Of a stretch of 64,000 bases of DNA, positions 34,251 through 44,200 are shown in pieces. The notes below the pieces were generated by a model. The model saw only the letters and a list, made by a program, of their open reading frames with translations, did not search any database and was not told the DNA's origin. The translations under genes were made by a program, and so were the position numbers. Numbering within the stretch: the stretch's first letter is position 1; every line of letters starts with the position of its first letter. The stretch is from Pseudomonas arcuscaelestis (lineage in GTDB: Bacteria > Pseudomonadota > Gammaproteobacteria > Pseudomonadales > Pseudomonadaceae), in assembly GCF_016881005.1 (NCBI RefSeq), contig NZ_JACOPV010000021.1:46414-110413 (forward strand). Direction: 5' to 3'.

Positions 34251-34291
34251 CCAGCACCCTGCGCCGACGCAAGACGGACACAGGGTGCTGG
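34251..34291 (+). terminator. Hairpin between aatP and aauS
   Basis: CCAGCACCCTG pairs perfectly with CAGGGTGCTGG across a 19-base loop. There is no T-run, so it may only reduce read-through into aauS. Confidence 0.55.
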
Positions 34292-34310
34292 CCGTACTAA
34301 GGCCACTGTG

Positions 34311-36218
34311 ATGAAATGCGACCCTACGCTCTTTCGCCCAGCCAAGCCTGACCTTGCCGTGAAACCCCGCCTGATCCGACAACTGCTGATTCCGCCCTTG
34401 ATCATCCTGCTGATGATCGGCCTGGGCATGGCTGGCTTCCTGATCAGCGAACACAACGGCATTCGTAGCTTGAGCGAATCCGGCGAGCGCCAGCTTGAGC
34501 TGCACGCACGCGGCGTCGAAAGCGAAATCAGCAAATACACCTATCTGCCCAGCCTGCTGGAGCTTGAAAACAGCGTTTCGAGCCTGCTGACCGAACCCGA
34601 TGGCGATTATCGCCAGACAGTCAACGAATACCTCGAAGGTCTCAATCGACGTAGTCGCAGTCGAGCAATCTTTGTGCTCGATACCACCGGCCGGGTCCAG
34701 GCCACCAGCAATTGGCGCGATGTCGACAGTTTCCTCGGTGAGGACCTGTCTTTCCGTGCCTATTTTCAGCAAGCCGTACGTGGCCAACCTGGACGCTTCT
34801 ACGGTATTGGCAGTACTACCGGAGAACCGGGCTACTACCTCGCCCATGGGCTGGAGGAACACGGCAAGATCATTGGCGTCGCGGTGATCAAGGTGCGCCT
34901 TGAAAACATGGAAGAGCGTTGGCAACGGGCGCGCCTGGAAGCCTTTGTCAGTGACGAAAACGGCATCATTATTCTCTCCAGCGATCCGGCCCGGCGCCTC
35001 AAGTCCGTGCGCCCGCTAACCCCGGAAATCAAGGAACGCCTGGCCCGCAGCCTGCAGTATTACTGGTGGCCGCTCAATGAACTGCAGCCTCTGTCGCGCG
35101 AAACCCTGGCTGACGGTATCGAAAAACTCAGCTTTCCAGCCAACGCCGAGCTCGACGATGGGCGTCGAGAAGTAGCCTTCCTGGCCCAGACCCGTCGTTT
35201 GAACGACACGCCCTGGCATTTCACCTTGCTTACTCCGCTGCAGGACCTGCGCCGCGAGTCGATCATCCAGGGTGTACTGGTAGCGGTGGCCTTTGCCTTG
35301 TTGACCATTGTCTTGATTGCCTGGAATGAGCGCCGCAAGGTTATCGCCACCCGCCTTGCCGCGCGTGAGGCGCTTGAGGAAGCCAACAGCCAGCTGGAGC
35401 GTAAAATCACTGAACGCACTGCTGACCTGCGCGCCAGCAACGATCGTCTCAAGGGTCAGATTCGTGAGCGGCGCCAGGCCGAACAAACCCTGCGCCATGC
35501 CCAGGACGAGTTGGTCCAGGCAGGAAAACTCGCGGCCATCGGCCAGATGTCCACCAGCATTGCCCATGAGTTGAACCAACCATTGGCTGCGCTACGCACA
35601 CTGTCGGGCAATACTGTGCGCTTTCTGGAGCGTGGTGCCCTGGAAACCGCCAGCACCAACCTGCTCACCATGAACGATCTGATTGACCGCATGGGGCGCA
35701 TTACCGCCAGCCTGCGCTCGTTTGCCCGACGTGGCGAAGACAGCGGTCAAGCTTCGCTGGGCAAGGCAGTCGACGCCTGCCTGCAGGTACTTGGCAACCG
35801 CATTGCCGGCTGCCACTTGAAGCTGCACAGCCAGTTTGACGACCACAAGCTGGCTATCGACCAGACTCGCCTCGAGCAGATTCTGGTCAACCTGATTGGC
35901 AACGCGCTCGACGCCATGGCCGCCCAGCCCAAGCCAGAACTGTGGCTCGAAGGGGAGTTGCAGGGCGACAAGTATCGCTTGCGGGTACGTGACAACGGTC
36001 ATGGCATCGACGATGAAACCCGCAAGCACCTGTTCGAACCGTTTTTCACCACCAAGCCGGGAGAGCATGGTCTGGGCCTGGGTCTGACCCTGTCCGCCAG
36101 CCTCGCCGCCGCTGCCAAAGGTAGCCTGAGTGTCGAGCACCCTGCCAATGGCGGCACGGCGTTCGTGCTTGCGCTTCCGTTGGTCAACGCCCCTACAGAA
36201 TCTGTCGAGTCCCTATGA
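34311..36218 (+). CDS. aauS: Sensor histidine kinase for acidic amino acids
   Basis: A 635-residue DctB-like kinase. A first membrane helix is at about residues 24-44, a periplasmic Cache-type sensor follows to about 290, and a second helix lies near 310-330. Then come a coiled-coil linker (EEANSQLERKITERTADLRA), the HisKA box IAHELNQPLAALRTLSG with its His near residue 420, and the ATPase with NLIGNALDAM, DNGHGID and GLGLGLTLS. It probably senses Glu/Asp and controls aatJQMP through AauR. A GTG one codon upstream is an alternative start. Confidence 0.93.
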   Translation: MKCDPTLFRPAKPDLAVKPRLIRQLLIPPLIILLMIGLGMAGFLISEHNGIRSLSESGERQLELHARGVESEISKYTYLPSLLELENSVSSLLTEPDGDYRQTVNEYLEGLNRRSRSRAIFVLDTTGRVQATSNWRDVDSFLGEDLSFRAYFQQAVRGQPGRFYGIGSTTGEPGYYLAHGLEEHGKIIGVAVIKVRLENMEERWQRARLEAFVSDENGIIILSSDPARRLKSVRPLTPEIKERLARSLQYYWWPLNELQPLSRETLADGIEKLSFPANAELDDGRREVAFLAQTRRLNDTPWHFTLLTPLQDLRRESIIQGVLVAVAFALLTIVLIAWNERRKVIATRLAAREALEEANSQLERKITERTADLRASNDRLKGQIRERRQAEQTLRHAQDELVQAGKLAAIGQMSTSIAHELNQPLAALRTLSGNTVRFLERGALETASTNLLTMNDLIDRMGRITASLRSFARRGEDSGQASLGKAVDACLQVLGNRIAGCHLKLHSQFDDHKLAIDQTRLEQILVNLIGNALDAMAAQPKPELWLEGELQGDKYRLRVRDNGHGIDDETRKHLFEPFFTTKPGEHGLGLGLTLSASLAAAAKGSLSVEHPANGGTAFVLALPLVNAPTESVESL

Positions 36219-37540
36219 ATCAAGCGCCTCTTACCGTCCTGATCGTCGAAGACGACCCGCATGTGTTGCTCGGTTGCCAGCAGGCGCTGGCGCTGGAAGA
36301 TATCGCCTGTGAAGGCGTCGGCAGTGCCGAGGAAGCCTTGCAACGCATCGGTGACGATTTCGCCGGTATCGTGGTCAGCGATATCCGCCTGCCCGGTATC
36401 GATGGCCTGGAGCTGCTCAATCGCCTCAAGGCCCGCGACGCCAGCCTGCCCGTGGTACTGATCACCGGACACGGCGACATTGACATGGCTGTCGGGGCGA
36501 TGCGTAACGGCGCCTACGACTTCATGGAGAAGCCCTTCGCGCCGGAGCGTTTGGTCGAAGTAGTACGCCGTGCCCTGGAACAGCGTGGGTTGTCGCGCGA
36601 AGTTTTCGCCTTGCGTCGGCAACTGGCCGAGCAAAGCACCCTGGAGGGCCGGATCATTGGCCGCTCCCCCGCCATGCAGAACTTGCGTGACTTGATCGCC
36701 AACGTCGCCGACACCTCTGCCAACGTCCTGATCGAAGGTGAGACAGGTACTGGCAAGGAGTTGGTTGCCCGCTGCCTGCACGATTTCAGCCGCCGCCAGG
36801 CTCAACCTTTCGTTGCCCTGAACTGTGGTGGTTTGCCGGAAAACCTGTTCGAAAGCGAGATATTTGGCCATGAGGCCAACGCCTTCACCGGAGCTGGCAA
36901 ACGCCGTATCGGCAAAATCGAGCACGCCAATGGCGGCACACTGTTCCTCGACGAAGTCGAAAGCATGCCGATCAACTTGCAGATCAAACTGCTGCGGGTA
37001 TTGCAGGAACGAACCTTGGAGCGCCTGGGATCGAACCAGAGCATTCCTGTCGATTGCCGGGTCATCGCAGCAACCAAATCCGATCTCGACGCCTTGGGTC
37101 AAAGCGGACAGTTTCGTAGCGACCTGTACTATCGCCTCAACGTTGTAACCCTGGAGTTGCCGCCGCTGCGCGAGCGTCGGGAAGATATCCTGCAATTGTT
37201 CGAACACTTCCTGCAGTTATCGTCGTTGCGCTTCGATCGAGAAATTCCGCAGCTGGACAGCCAGACCTTGTCGCGCCTGATGGCCCACGACTGGCCGGGC
37301 AACGTACGGGAACTGCGCAACGTTGCTGAACGTTACGCCCTGGGTTTGCCAGCGTTCAAAAAAGCTGGCGCCAGCAGCAACCAGGGCCTGGGGTTCGCGG
37401 AAGCTGTGGAGGCGTTTGAACGCAACCTGCTCAGTGATGCCTTGCAACGCACTGGCGGCAATCTTAGCCAGGCCAGCCAGGAACTGGGCATGGCCAAAAC
37501 CACCTTGTTCGATAAAGTCAAAAAATATGGCTTGGGTTGA
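36215..37540 (+). CDS. aauR: Sigma-54 dependent response regulator
   Basis: A 441-residue NtrC-family activator. The receiver has phospho-acceptor D56 (VVSDIRLPGIDG). The AAA+ domain has Walker A GETGTGKE near residue 173, and the sigma-54 contact loop reads NAFTGA near residue 222 instead of GAFTGA. A Fis-type helix-turn-helix is at the end (GGNLSQASQELGMAKTTLFDKVKKYG). It overlaps aauS by four bases and is expected to act at the two repeats before aatJ. Confidence 0.94.
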   Translation: MNQAPLTVLIVEDDPHVLLGCQQALALEDIACEGVGSAEEALQRIGDDFAGIVVSDIRLPGIDGLELLNRLKARDASLPVVLITGHGDIDMAVGAMRNGAYDFMEKPFAPERLVEVVRRALEQRGLSREVFALRRQLAEQSTLEGRIIGRSPAMQNLRDLIANVADTSANVLIEGETGTGKELVARCLHDFSRRQAQPFVALNCGGLPENLFESEIFGHEANAFTGAGKRRIGKIEHANGGTLFLDEVESMPINLQIKLLRVLQERTLERLGSNQSIPVDCRVIAATKSDLDALGQSGQFRSDLYYRLNVVTLELPPLRERREDILQLFEHFLQLSSLRFDREIPQLDSQTLSRLMAHDWPGNVRELRNVAERYALGLPAFKKAGASSNQGLGFAEAVEAFERNLLSDALQRTGGNLSQASQELGMAKTTLFDKVKKYGLG

Positions 37541-37563
37541 CCGGCCCGAATACGAGATAAAAC

Positions 37564-37899
37564 GTGGATTTGATACTCAAAGCTTGCCTGGGCGCCGCCG
37601 TGGTGGTGATTCTTGCCGCCCTGGCGAAAACCCGTAATTACTACATCGCCGGGCTGGTTCCGCTGTTCCCGACCTTTGCCCTGATCGCCCACTACATCGT
37701 CGGCAAAGGCCGTTCGCTGGAAGACCTGAAGACCACCATTCTCTTCGGCATGTGGTCGATCATTCCTTACTTCGTCTACCTCGCAGCGCTTTATGTACTG
37801 GTCGATCGCATGCGCCTGGAGCTGTCGTTGGCGCTCGCGGCAGTGGCCTGGCTTGTGGCTGCGACGGTGCTGGTCGGTGTATGGGTGAGGTTGCACTGA
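37564..37899 (+). CDS. glpM: GlpM membrane protein
   Basis: A 111-residue hydrophobic protein with four membrane segments, beginning MDLILKACLGAAVVVI from a GTG start. It matches GlpM of P. aeruginosa, where the gene follows glpD and affects alginate production. Here it follows aauR after 23 bases instead, 6.8 kb from glpD. The molecular role is not known. Confidence 0.85.
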   Translation: MDLILKACLGAAVVVILAALAKTRNYYIAGLVPLFPTFALIAHYIVGKGRSLEDLKTTILFGMWSIIPYFVYLAALYVLVDRMRLELSLALAAVAWLVAATVLVGVWVRLH

Positions 37900-37912
37900 A
37901 CCTTGCCGGTGA

Positions 37913-38905
37913 TCAAAACACGGCCAGATGCGCATCCATTAGCCGCTGCGTTTTCAGGTAGGGCAATATCGCTGCCAACAACGGCGCTTTGAACTGTGCC
38001 TGAAAACGATGAGCAAGCCCGGGAATCAGGCGCAATTGGCTACCGCGGATATGCGCAGCCAGATGCACCCCATGCATGACCGGCAGCAGCGGGTCTTCGG
38101 TACCGTGTACCACCAGCGTCGGCAGACGCAGATCATCCAGAAGCTCGACCCGGCTAGGCTCAGCAAGAATCGCCATGATCTGACGCTTGCCGCCTTCAGG
38201 GTTGAAGGCACGGTCATAGGATTGCGCCGCCTGTTGCAACAGCGCCTGACGATCATCCGCGACCTGTGGGCTACCCAAGGCGGCGAGCAGATCAGCTTGC
38301 TGCTCAATGGCCACCTCACGCGTGGGCGCCCCGCGCCTTGCCAACAACTGCACCAAGGCTGGGCTCGGTAAAGGCAAGCCCTTGGCACCGGAGCTGGACA
38401 TGATCAAGGTAAGGCTTTCGACCCGCTGCGGTGCCAGCGCTGCCAGGTGCTGAGCGATCATCCCGCCCATGCTTACACCAATTACGTGAAAACGCTCCAC
38501 ATGCAGCGTGTCCATCAGGCTCAAACCATCTTCAGCCATATCGGTGAGCGAGTACGGCGCAGCAACGGAAAGCCCCAGTTTGTAACGCAGCAACTGATAG
38601 GTAAGATTGGCGCTGGACGGAGCCTGGCTCCACCGTGTGAGGCCAACATCACGGTTGTCATAGCGAATGACCCGAAAGCCCTGCTCGCACAACGCAACCA
38701 CTACCTCATCGGGCCAGTGGATCAACTGGCCGCCCAGTCCCATCACCAATAGCAATGCTGGATCCGATTCCCGACCAATGCTTTGGTAGGCCAGGCTCAA
38801 TGCCGGCAACTGTGCGTGTTGGGTGGCGACATCGATGTCACAACGGGACGCCGCTAACGCTGGAAAAGCGCTGATCAGCGCCAGAAAAAACAGAAATGCC
38901 CGCAT
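37913..38905 (-). CDS. Exported alpha/beta hydrolase
   Basis: A 330-residue protein with a signal peptide (residues 1-18, MRAFLFFLALISAFPALA) and an alpha/beta hydrolase fold. The nucleophile elbow is VIGVSMGGMIAQHLA, with Ser near residue 145. An Asp in VVHGTEDPLLP and a His in GLAHRFQ complete the triad. The substrate is unknown. Its position between glpM and metR agrees with P. aeruginosa. I chose the ATG at 38905, directly before the signal peptide. Confidence 0.85.
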   Translation of the reverse strand: MRAFLFFLALISAFPALAASRCDIDVATQHAQLPALSLAYQSIGRESDPALLLVMGLGGQLIHWPDEVVVALCEQGFRVIRYDNRDVGLTRWSQAPSSANLTYQLLRYKLGLSVAAPYSLTDMAEDGLSLMDTLHVERFHVIGVSMGGMIAQHLAALAPQRVESLTLIMSSSGAKGLPLPSPALVQLLARRGAPTREVAIEQQADLLAALGSPQVADDRQALLQQAAQSYDRAFNPEGGKRQIMAILAEPSRVELLDDLRLPTLVVHGTEDPLLPVMHGVHLAAHIRGSQLRLIPGLAHRFQAQFKAPLLAAILPYLKTQRLMDAHLAVF

Positions 38906-39111
38906 GAATAAAACACCAGAATGCAAATCCCCAGTAGAACGAGAGTCTGATGACTTTCATGCGGGCGCGCTGCCACAAAACCGTGACCGTTTAATGACAG
39001 GCGCTGAACGGTTGAATGTCCAGTCGAGGATCGAAAGCTCGACACACGCAACATCATGAGACAAACTCATGCAGTTCGATTCAATCACAAAATTTATTCA
39101 TGGAGCCGCTG

Positions 39112-40029
39112 GTGCTGGAAATTCGCCACCTCAAAACCATGCACGCCCTGCGCGAAGCCGACAGTTTGGTCGAAGCTGCCGAGCGTCTGCATTTGACCCA
39201 ATCCGCGCTATCCCATCAGTTCAAGGAACTGGAAGAGCGCTTGGGCATGCAGCTGTTCATGCGCAAGACCAAACCGATTCGCTTCACCAGCGCCGGGCTG
39301 CGCCTGCTGCAACTGGCTGACGCCACCCTGCCCCTGTTGCGTGGCGCCGAACGTGACATCGCGCGACTGGCCGGTGGCACTGCTGGGCGCCTGCACATGG
39401 CCATTGAATGCCACAGCTGCTTCCAGTGGCTGATGCCGACCATCGATCAGTTTCGTGACGCCTGGCCCGAAGTCGAGTTGGACCTTGCCTCAGGCTTTGC
39501 CTTTGCCCCCCTGCCGGCACTGGCCCGCGGCGACCTGGACCTGGTGGTAACGTCCGACCCGGTGGAGCTCCCAGGGCTCACGTATGTACCGTTGTTCACC
39601 TACGAAGCCATGCTCGCCGTCGCCAACCAACACCCCTTGGCCAGCAAGCCCTACATTGTTGCCCACGACCTGGCCGGTGAGACGCTGATCACCTATCCGG
39701 TAGAACGTGACCGCCTGGATATCTTCACCCGCTTTCTGGAACCCGCCGACGTGGAGCCTGCACAAGTGCGCACGGCTGAGCTAACAGTGATGATGATGCA
39801 ACTGGTGGCCAGCGGTCGCGGTGTCTGCGGCATGCCGCACTGGGCCCTGCACGAGTACAGTTCGCGTGGCTATGTGAAAGGCAAGCGCCTGGGCGACAAG
39901 GGCTTGTTCGCCACGCTGTATGCAGCAGTGCGCACCGACATGCTCGACGCGCCCTACATGCGCGATTTCCTGCTCACGGCGAAGGACACATCGTTCTCAA
40001 CCCTTGATGGCGTCAGTGCGGTTCGCTAG
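39112..40029 (+). CDS. metR: LysR-type methionine regulator
   Basis: A 305-residue regulator of methionine synthesis genes with homocysteine as the usual co-effector. The helix-turn-helix is LVEAAERLHLTQSALSHQFKELEERLG. IECHSCFQWLMP and LFATLYAAVR match MetR closely. I chose the GTG at 39112: VLEIRHLKTM aligns with the start of E. coli MetR, and TGGAG lies six bases before it. ATG starts further upstream are open but extend beyond the family. Confidence 0.9.
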   Translation: MLEIRHLKTMHALREADSLVEAAERLHLTQSALSHQFKELEERLGMQLFMRKTKPIRFTSAGLRLLQLADATLPLLRGAERDIARLAGGTAGRLHMAIECHSCFQWLMPTIDQFRDAWPEVELDLASGFAFAPLPALARGDLDLVVTSDPVELPGLTYVPLFTYEAMLAVANQHPLASKPYIVAHDLAGETLITYPVERDRLDIFTRFLEPADVEPAQVRTAELTVMMMQLVASGRGVCGMPHWALHEYSSRGYVKGKRLGDKGLFATLYAAVRTDMLDAPYMRDFLLTAKDTSFSTLDGVSAVR

Positions 40030-40032
40030 GCC

Positions 40033-40671
40033 TCAGGCAAGCTTGCGCTGCTCCTGCACCAGGCGCAGCGCAAGGCCCGCAAGAACGAAGCCCATTACAT
40101 AGCGCTGCACCATCAGCCACAGCGGATACCGCACGAACCAGGCAGCCAAACCGGCGGCGAACACAGCAATCAGCAAATTTACCGTGAAGCTAACGGCAAT
40201 CTGCGTCAGCCCCAGGGTCAGGCTTTGAAGCATGAGTGAGCCATGTTCCGGGGAGATGAACTGCGGCAGGATCGACAGGTAGAACATCGCTACCTTGGGA
40301 TTGAGCAGACTGGTCAGAAAACCCATCGTCATCAGCTTTACCGGTGAATCCGGGGTCAACTCACGTGCCTCGAACGGTGAACGTGCGCCAGGTTTCACCG
40401 CTTGCCACGCCATCCACAGCAAATATGCAGCACCTGCCCACTTGAGCAGGTCGTAACCCATCGGCACAGCCATGAACAATGCGGTCAGACCCACCGCGGC
40501 TGCCGTCATGTGTACCAGAAAACCTGCTACTACCCCTACCAGCGAGGTTATCCCCGCCACTCTACCCTGGCAGATAGAGCGTGAAATCAGATAGATCATG
40601 TTCGGCCCAGGGGTGAGGACCATCAACAGGGCGGCACCAGTGAACAGTAGCCATTCGTGAACGGGGATCAT
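40033..40671 (-). CDS. LysE/RhtB family amino acid exporter
   Basis: A 212-residue membrane protein with six hydrophobic segments. The family signature is MVLTPGPNMIYLISRS near residue 20, and the middle has GFLTSLLNPKVAMFYLSILPQF. It exports an amino acid or derivative; the substrate is open. AAAGG six bases before the ATG at 40671 favours this start over an ATG two codons earlier. It probably forms an operon with the NUDIX gene 24 bases upstream. Confidence 0.88.
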   Translation of the reverse strand: MIPVHEWLLFTGAALLMVLTPGPNMIYLISRSICQGRVAGITSLVGVVAGFLVHMTAAAVGLTALFMAVPMGYDLLKWAGAAYLLWMAWQAVKPGARSPFEARELTPDSPVKLMTMGFLTSLLNPKVAMFYLSILPQFISPEHGSLMLQSLTLGLTQIAVSFTVNLLIAVFAAGLAAWFVRYPLWLMVQRYVMGFVLAGLALRLVQEQRKLA

Positions 40672-40695
40672 AGGCATTCCTTTGCAAATGGGAGC

Positions 40696-41109
40696 TTAGC
40701 CAGGCTGGCTGGCCATTGTGCGGTACAGGGGCAAAATCAGGTCTCGGGTCAACGGCGCCAATTCGAGGCTCAGTTGCTTGCGTGCAGAAATCCAGACCAC
40801 CTCTTCAATCTCGGCAGCAGGCTCGACGGGCATTGAAGTAAGCACCTGGAACAGCTCGGCCTGAACTTCAAAACCCGGTTCGTTAGCCGCTGCTGCGCTG
40901 AATTGTCCTAGCGGATGGGCGTCCTGGGGGTCGATCTGCAGCCCCAACTCTTCGAACAGTTCACGTGCCAGGGCCACGACCGCTTGTTCGTCGCCCTCGA
41001 TCTTGCCGCCGGGTTGCATGAAGGCCTGGGTGCCGCGTTTGCGCACCAGCAGGGTTCGACCTTGTGGATCGAGAAGGAGCGCGGCGGCAATGCGGATGAT
41101 TTTGCTCAT
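40696..41109 (-). CDS. NUDIX hydrolase
   Basis: A 137-residue pyrophosphohydrolase with a perfect NUDIX box at about residues 34-56 (G-x5-E-x7-REL-x-EE-x-GL). It hydrolyses a nucleoside diphosphate derivative; the substrate is unknown. The ATG at 41109 begins MSKIIRIAAALLLD. An upstream extension of 12 codons is unlikely. Confidence 0.88.
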   Translation of the reverse strand: MSKIIRIAAALLLDPQGRTLLVRKRGTQAFMQPGGKIEGDEQAVVALARELFEELGLQIDPQDAHPLGQFSAAAANEPGFEVQAELFQVLTSMPVEPAAEIEEVVWISARKQLSLELAPLTRDLILPLYRTMASQPG

Positions 41110-41252
41110 GGGAGGCTCGTGTTTCAGAAAGCAGGCAAGGATCACATGCTCGAGGCGTTGTTACAATCCAATCGCGGGGCAAACCCCCAGCGCGAATGTC
41201 GGTCTGACGAACGTGCCTTGCAACCCTGCGCCAGTAGCCGCATATAACAATT

Positions 41253-44200
41253 ATGAACCTGCCCGCCTTGAACCACCCGGAACTGGACGCCTTCCACCCC
41301 GCCGTGCGAGCCTGGTTCCAGCGACGCTTTGCCACCGTCACGGCCGCCCAGGCCCGCGCCTGGCCATTGATTCGCCGCGGGCATTCGTTGCTGGTGGCTG
41401 CGCCCACCGGTTCAGGCAAGACGCTCACAGCCTTTCTGGCGATTCTCAATGAGCTGTTCGAGCAGGGATTGGCCAGCGGCCGTTTACCTGATCAAACCCA
41501 GGTTATCTATGTCTCGCCACTGAAGGCGCTGTCCAACGATATCCAGATCAACTTGCAAGCACCGCTGGCAGGTATCAATGAAGCCCTGGTCGAACAAGGC
41601 CTCGAGCCCCTGGCGATTCGCACTGCAGTGCGCAGCGGTGATACCTCGCAGAAAGAACGCACTGCCATGCGTCGCCAAGCACCTCATATTCTGGTGACCA
41701 CCCCGGAATCCCTGTATGTACTACTCGGTTCCGAATCTGGACGCCTGGGCCTTGCTAATGTTCATACGGTAATCGTCGACGAAATTCATGCCTTGGCTGG
41801 AAACAAGCGTGGCAGCCACCTGGCCTTGAGCCTGGAGCGGCTACAGGCCTTGTGTGGCAAGCCGCTGCGCAGGATCGGGCTGTCCGCCACGCAACGTCCG
41901 GTGGAACGAGTGGCCGAGTTTCTGGTAGGCAAGGAGCGCACCTGCGCCATTGTCGATATTGGCCACGCCCGTACGCGTGACCTGGCACTGGAAGTGCCTC
42001 CCGTGCCACTGGGCGCGGTTATGGCCACCGATGTATGGAGCCTGGTTTACGACCGCCTGGCGAGCCTTGCCCGCGAGCACCGCACCACCCTGGTATTCGT
42101 CAATACTCGGCGCTTGGCCGAACGCGTGACCCGGCACTTGAGCGAGCGCCTGGGCGCCGAAGCCGTAGCGGCGCATCACGGTAGCCTGGCCAAGGAATAT
42201 CGCCTGGATGCAGAACAGCGCCTCAAGCGCGGCGAACTACAGGTATTGGTTGCCACCGCATCGCTTGAGCTGGGGATCGACATCGGTGAAGTCGAGCTGG
42301 TTTGTCAGATTGGTTCGCCTGGGTCGATTGCAGCCTTTCTCCAGCGCGTCGGCCGTGCCGGACACCAGGTCGAGGGCACCCCCAAGGGCCGTCTGTTTGC
42401 GCTATCACGCGACGATTTGATCGAATGTGCAGCGTTGCTCGACAGCGTGCGTCGGGGTGAGTTGGACCTGCTGCAAATCCCTCGGGCACCACTGGATGTG
42501 CTGGCCCAGCAGATCGTTGCCGAAGTCAGTTGCCAACCCTGGCAAGAGCAGGCGCTGTATGACTGCCTGCGCCAGGCCATGCCTTATGCCGATCTGGACC
42601 TGGCGCACTATCAGGCGCTACTGCGCATGCTCGGTGAGGGTTTCAATGGCCGCCAAGGTATCCGTAGCGCCTACCTGCATCGCGATGCCGTCAATAACAG
42701 TCTGCGCGGCCGACGGGGCAGCCAACTGACCGCGTTGACCAGTGGCGGCACCATTCCTGACAACGCTGATTATGCGGTGCTACTTGAACCCCAAGGGCTG
42801 AACATCGGCAGTGTCAACGAAGACTTCGCCGTGGAAAGTATCGCCGGCGACATCTTCCAACTGGGTAACACTTCCTATCGCATCCTGCGGGTGGAGGCCG
42901 GCAAGGTTCGGGTTGAAGATGCCCGGGGCCTGCCGCCGAGCATTCCTTTCTGGCTTGGCGAAGCGCCTGGGCGCAGCGACGAGTTGTCGTTCGCCGTCGC
43001 CCGTCTGCAGGGTGAAATAGATCAACGCTTACGTGCGTCAGCGGGGCATTTGCCAGACATTCTCACCTGGTTGCAGGATGAAATTGGCCTGGCTCCGGAC
43101 AGTGCCGAGCAATTGCTCGAATATCTGGCCGGCACCTGGAAGGTATTGGGCGCGTTGCCTTCACAGCAGACCCTGATCATGGAGCGTTTTTTCGACGAGT
43201 CCGGTGGCACCCAACTGATCATCCATACCCCCTTTGGCAGCAGGATCAATCGCGCCTGGGGCCTGGCACTGCGCAAACGCTTTTGCCGAACCTTCAATTT
43301 CGAACTGCAAGCGGCCGCCAGCGAAGATACCATTGTGCTGTCGCTGTCGGCGAGTCATAGCTTTGCCCTCGACGAAGTGTGGCGCTACCTACCAAGCAAC
43401 AACGCCGAGTCAGTCCTGATTCAGGCGCTGCTCGATGCGCCGCTGTTTGGCGTACGTTGGCGCTGGAACGCTGGCGTGGCGCTGGCCTTGCCCCGGTTTG
43501 TAGGCGGACGAAAAGTGGCGCCCCAGATACAGCGGATGAAAAGCGAAGACCTGATTGGCGCAGTGTTTCCCGATCAGATTGCCTGCCTGGAAAACATCGC
43601 CGGTGAACGGCAGATCCCCGATCACCCACTGGTTGAACAGACACTCGACGATTGCCTGCATCAAGCCATGGACAGTGAAGGCTGGATAGCGTTGCTGCGG
43701 CGCATCGAACAAGGCCAGATCAACCTGATCAGCCGTGATCTACCAGCCCCTTCGCCCTTGGCCTCGGCGATTCTCAATGCACGCCCCTATACCTTTCTTG
43801 ATGATGCACCTTTGGAGGAGCGCCGTACTCAGGCGGTGCACAGTCGACGCTGGAGTGATGTGCAAGGCAGTGATGACTTGGGAGCCCTGGATCCCGAGGC
43901 CATTGCTGCGGTCGAGAATGAAGCGTGGCCTGCACCTGCCCGTTGCGATGAAATGCATGAGGCGCTGATGAGCCTGGGCTGCATCAACCAGCATGAAGCA
44001 TCGGTCAATCCGCAATGGCTGGCCTGGCTTGATGAACTGCAGCAGACAGGGCGAGCCTGTAGCCTGCGATTGGAGGGCGGCCAAATCCTTTGGCTGGCTC
44101 GCGAGCGCCAGATGCTGCTGCGTGCCATCTACCCCAACGCACGGCTGACCCCGGCAATTGAAGCCCTGCCTGGTTTCGACCAGCCCATTGTCAGTGACGC

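Noticed and set aside
35999..37207. Minus-strand frame of 402 codons over aauS/aauR
   Set aside because: Antisense to two certain genes and without family features.
31068..37540. Genomic island formed by the aat/aau genes
   Set aside because: Composition matches the neighbours, there is no integrase, tRNA or direct repeat, and the genes are core in the P. putida group as far as I recall.
41167..41190. REP element upstream of lhr
   Set aside because: Only one half (ATCGCGGGGCAAACCCC) is present and it does not form the usual long stem, so I list it only as a possible remnant.
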